Shown here: positions 5,897 to 8,300 of the stretch, piece by piece | Layout: every line of letters begins with the position of its first letter | How positions within the stretch are numbered: the stretch's first letter is position 1 | Assembly: GCA_937927695.1 (NCBI GenBank) | Contig: CALBRU010000082.1 | Location: forward strand, 1-8,300 | Length of the DNA stretch: 8,300 nucleotides | From: an uncultured Thiomonas sp. | GTDB taxonomy: Bacteria; Pseudomonadota; Gammaproteobacteria; Burkholderiales; Burkholderiaceae_C | Direction: 5' to 3' | Notes under the pieces: generated by a model | Seen by the model: only the letters and a program-made list of their open reading frames with translations | The model's database searches: none | Told to the model about the DNA's origin: nothing | Program-made: the position numbers and the translations under genes

Positions 5897-6502
5897 ATGT
5901 CTCACGCCATCGCTGTCACCGACATCACTGGCCTGATACTCGCCGGGGGCCGAGGCAGCCGCATGGGCGGGGTGGACAAAGGCCTTCAGCCCTGGCGCGG
6001 CCAGCCGCTGGCACGGCAAGTGTTGCAGCGGCTCAGACCCCAGGTGGGCACCGTTTTGCTCAATGCCAACCGTCACGTCGAGGTCTATCGCGGCTGGGGC
6101 CTGCCGGTGTTGACCGATGCCGCGCCGGACGAGTTTTCGGGGCCGCTGGCCGGCTTTCTCGCCGGGCTGCAAGCGTGTGTCACGCCGTATCTGCTCACCG
6201 CCCCCTGCGATTCACCGCTGTTGCCCACCGATCTGGCCGCGCGGCTGGGAACAGCGCTGCTGAAGTCTTCTGCGCGCATCGCGCTGCCCCGCGCGGGAGG
6301 GCGGCTGCAGCCCGTGTTCTGCCTGATGGAAGCCAGTCTGCGCGACGATCTGAGTGCCTTCCTTCATTCCGGCGGCCGCAAAATCGAGCATTGGACCGCG
6401 CAGCACCCCACGGCCATCGTCGACTTCGACGACACCCGAGCCTTCGAAAACATCAACACCCCGGACGACCTGCAGCGGCTGGACGCCGACGCTTCAACAT
6501 GA
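5897..6502 (+). CDS. mobA: Molybdenum cofactor guanylyltransferase MobA
   Basis: MobA transfers GMP from GTP to Mo-molybdopterin, forming the guanine dinucleotide cofactor needed by DMSO-reductase-family enzymes such as formate dehydrogenase or nitrate reductase. The 201-residue protein has the Rossmann-like nucleotidyltransferase layout. The signature LAGGRGSRMGGVDKGL is at 15-30, GPLAG at 82-86, the metal-binding aspartate D105 in PCDSP, LQPVF at 137-141, and NINTPDDL at 185-192. The start at 5897 follows the previous stop by 1 base, with AGAGG at 5885-5889 as ribosome site. The stop overlaps the moeA start by 4 bases. The related CTP enzyme MocA is a less likely alternative because the DKGL and NINTP motifs fit MobA better. 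Confidence 0.95.
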   Translation: MSHAIAVTDITGLILAGGRGSRMGGVDKGLQPWRGQPLARQVLQRLRPQVGTVLLNANRHVEVYRGWGLPVLTDAAPDEFSGPLAGFLAGLQACVTPYLLTAPCDSPLLPTDLAARLGTALLKSSARIALPRAGGRLQPVFCLMEASLRDDLSAFLHSGGRKIEHWTAQHPTAIVDFDDTRAFENINTPDDLQRLDADAST

Positions 6503-7800
6503 CCCCTTCATTCGATTTGCAGCACATCATCTCCTGCGTCAGCGGCTACGACCCCAACGCGCTTCGGGTGGACGCGGCGCTGGCGGTCATTCAGGCCAGC
6601 ATGCAGCCGGTACAGGCGACCGAGCGTCTGGCGGTGCGCGCGGCCCTCGGCCGGGTGCTGGCGCAGGACATCATTTCGCCCATCGACGTGCCCGCGCACG
6701 ACAACTCGGCGATGGACGGCTACGCCCTGCGCGGCGCCGATATCGCAGCGCAAGGAGACACCGTGCTTTCGGTCGCCGGACGCGGGCTCGCCGGTCATGC
6801 CTTCAGCGGCGAAGCGCCCGCAGGCAGCGCCGTGCGCATCATGACCGGCGCGGTGATGCCCGCGGGCTGCGACACCGTGGTGCCGCAGGAGTTTTGCCGC
6901 GTCGAAGGCGATCAGGTCATTTTCCCGCCCGGTCTGGTGCGGCCCGGCGATAACCGCCGCCTGCGCGGCGAAGACCTGGCGCGCGGCAAAGCTGCCCTGC
7001 CCGCAGGCAAGGTGCTGCGTCCGGCCGATCTGGGCCTGATGGCCTCGCTGGGCATGGCCGAAGTCTCGGTGCGACGCAAGCTGCGCGTGGCCTTTTTCTC
7101 CAGCGGAGACGAGCTGCGCTCCGTCGGCCAGCCGCTCGATCCCGGCTGCGTGTATGACAGCAACCGCTACACCCTGTGGGGCATGCTGGAGCGTCTGGGC
7201 TGCGAAGTCATCGACCTCGGCGTGGTGGCCGACAACCCGCAGGCGGTGGAAGCCGCGCTGCGCACCGCGACCGAATGCGCCGATGTGGTCATCACCTCCG
7301 GCGGGGTCAGCGTGGGTGAGGCCGACTACCTGCGCAGCACCCTGGCGAATATGGGCGAAGTGGTGTTCTGGCGCATCGCCATGCGGCCGGGCCGTCCGCT
7401 GGCTTTCGGCCAGTTGCGCGCGCGCGAAAACAATGCCAATGCCCAAACCGCCTGGCTGTTCGGCTTGCCGGGCAATCCGGTGGCGGTGATGGTGACGTTC
7501 TACGCCTTCGTCCGCCCTGCGCTGCTGCACTGCATGGGCGCCAGCCCGCAACCGCAGCCGATGCTGCGCGCCGTCAGCGCGCAAACCCTGCGCAAAAAGC
7601 CCGGCCGCACCGAATATCAGCGCGGCCTGCTCTCTCCTTTGCCCGATGGCCGCTGGCAGGTGAGCGCCATCGGCAATCAGGGATCAGGCGTGCTCAGCTC
7701 CATGTCGCAGGCGCACGGTCTGATCGTGCTGCACCATGAGCAGAGCACCGCACAGGCCGGCGATTTGGTGGACGTGCTGTTGTTCGAAGGGCTGGTTTGA
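6499..7800 (+). CDS. moeA: Molybdopterin molybdenumtransferase MoeA
   Basis: MoeA inserts molybdate into adenylylated molybdopterin, the step before guanylylation by MobA. The 433-residue product has family length. Motifs in order are HDNSAMDGYALR (67-78; D73 corresponds to catalytic D59 of E. coli), MTGAVMPAGCDTVVPQE (115-131), RPGDNRRLRGEDL (148-160), FFSSGDEL (199-206, with E205 corresponding to E188 of E. coli), TSGGVSVGEADY (266-277), MRPGRPLAFG (295-304) and GLPGNPVAV (322-330). The ATG at 6499 shares ATGA with the mobA stop, a classic translational coupling junction. The frame is open upstream to 6175, but that part is only mobA read in another frame. The stop is 18 bases from the stop of the next, convergent gene, and no terminator was seen between them. 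Confidence 0.97.
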   Translation: MTPSFDLQHIISCVSGYDPNALRVDAALAVIQASMQPVQATERLAVRAALGRVLAQDIISPIDVPAHDNSAMDGYALRGADIAAQGDTVLSVAGRGLAGHAFSGEAPAGSAVRIMTGAVMPAGCDTVVPQEFCRVEGDQVIFPPGLVRPGDNRRLRGEDLARGKAALPAGKVLRPADLGLMASLGMAEVSVRRKLRVAFFSSGDELRSVGQPLDPGCVYDSNRYTLWGMLERLGCEVIDLGVVADNPQAVEAALRTATECADVVITSGGVSVGEADYLRSTLANMGEVVFWRIAMRPGRPLAFGQLRARENNANAQTAWLFGLPGNPVAVMVTFYAFVRPALLHCMGASPQPQPMLRAVSAQTLRKKPGRTEYQRGLLSPLPDGRWQVSAIGNQGSGVLSSMSQAHGLIVLHHEQSTAQAGDLVDVLLFEGLV

Positions 7801-7818
7801 GCGTCCTCTCCGGTCCGC

Positions 7819-8256
7819 TCAGAAAATCTTGTTGATCAGATCGTCGCCCAGCCCCATGCCCGCGCCCATTTCCATCGCGCGGCCAAAGCCGGAGTTGAGA
7901 AAACCGTCGAGCGCGCCCATGATGCCGCCGCCCTGCTGCATGGGCATGGCCGCGTTCTGCGCCATCATGCCCTGCGGCATATAGCCGGGCTGCATGGCGG
8001 CGGGCATCGCCTGCATCTGCTGCGCCTGGTTTTGCCACATGCCGTGGATGGCCTGCAGCACCTGCGTCATCTGCTGCTGCTCGGCCTGCACGCCCAGCGC
8101 AACTTCGCGCAGATCGAGCAACCATTCGCGTGCGTCCTGATTGCCACCCTGCGCAGCGGTCTGCAGCTTGGCGGCCAGCGCCTGCAACTGCTGCCCGACC
8201 TGCTGCGCCTCGCTCTGCAATTGCTGATACTGCTGATCGATGGTCTGAATATCCAT
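7819..8256 (-). CDS. Gln/Met-rich coiled-coil protein of unknown function
   Basis: I do not recognise this 145-residue protein. Residues 1-37 and about 48-84 are rich in Gln, Ala and Leu with heptad-like spacing, suggesting two coiled-coil segments broken by GGNQDAREW (37-45). Residues 81-108 are a low-complexity Met/Gln/Pro/Ala linker, and the C-terminus (109-145) is Gly-rich and mildly hydrophobic, ending in GDDLINKIF. There is no signal peptide and no clear membrane helix. The start is well supported by a GGAGG (complement of 8264-8268) with 7-base spacing. It converges on moeA, so its regulation is independent; its promoter is probably partly outside the window. Coding is supported by the ribosome site and by an amphipathic composition unlikely in a shadow frame. 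Confidence 0.75.
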   Translation of the reverse strand: MDIQTIDQQYQQLQSEAQQVGQQLQALAAKLQTAAQGGNQDAREWLLDLREVALGVQAEQQQMTQVLQAIHGMWQNQAQQMQAMPAAMQPGYMPQGMMAQNAAMPMQQGGGIMGALDGFLNSGFGRAMEMGAGMGLGDDLINKIF

Positions 8257-8300
8257 GCGGAAGCCTCCGGGTTGTTCAAAGACTTCTATTGCACAACAGC

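Noticed and set aside
6175..6498. N-terminal extension of moeA by 108 codons
   Set aside because: It is mobA read in another frame. The ATGA junction at 6499 gives MoeA its normal family length.
7801..7818. Terminator between moeA and the convergent gene
   Set aside because: I saw no stem with a T-run in the 18-base gap on either strand.
7694..8125. A 143-codon minus-strand frame across the end of moeA
   Set aside because: It overlaps both moeA and the Gln/Met-rich gene, has an Ala/Arg/Gly composition typical of GC-rich shadow frames, and has no convincing ribosome site.

Overview
The window reads as a core-chromosome segment of a GC-rich betaproteobacterium, most likely of the order Burkholderiales. 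The grounds are the strong GC bias at third codon positions, the neighbourhood argD-argF / DUF3579-type gene / rpsT / murJ (an arrangement I remember from Burkholderiales genomes, not checked here), and an S20 protein with the longer, lysine-rich N-terminus seen in that order. No mobile element, CRISPR array, rRNA or tRNA gene was found. No clearly undescribed system is evident; the unusual items are local (promoters, inverted repeats, small proteins of unknown function).

Layout. Positions 1-126 are non-coding and contain several hairpins, one of which may terminate the argDF transcript. Positions 147-2300 (minus strand) hold argF and, upstream of it in the transcript, argD; they are 30 bases apart and probably form one arginine-biosynthesis operon. 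A 234-base divergent intergenic region with four compact inverted repeats separates argD from a plus-strand DUF3579-type gene (2535-2960). A symmetrical bidirectional terminator (3002-3034) lies between that gene and rpsT (3084-3404, minus strand). rpsT and murJ (3518-5056, plus strand) are divergent, each with a perfect TATAAT box. The murJ box is so close to its GTG start that the mRNA may be leaderless.

From 5145 to 7800 four plus-strand genes are tightly packed: a short DksA/TraR-type zinc-finger protein, a two-helix membrane protein of unknown function, mobA and moeA. The last two overlap by 4 bases and act in molybdenum cofactor biosynthesis: MoeA inserts molybdate into molybdopterin, and MobA links the product to GMP to give the guanine dinucleotide cofactor. 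moeA converges on a minus-strand gene (7819-8256) for a Gln/Met-rich coiled-coil protein that I do not recognise.

Functionally the window combines arginine synthesis, ribosome assembly, cell-wall precursor export, a possible transcription-modulating protein and molybdenum cofactor maturation. These are housekeeping modules that are neighbours rather than one pathway.
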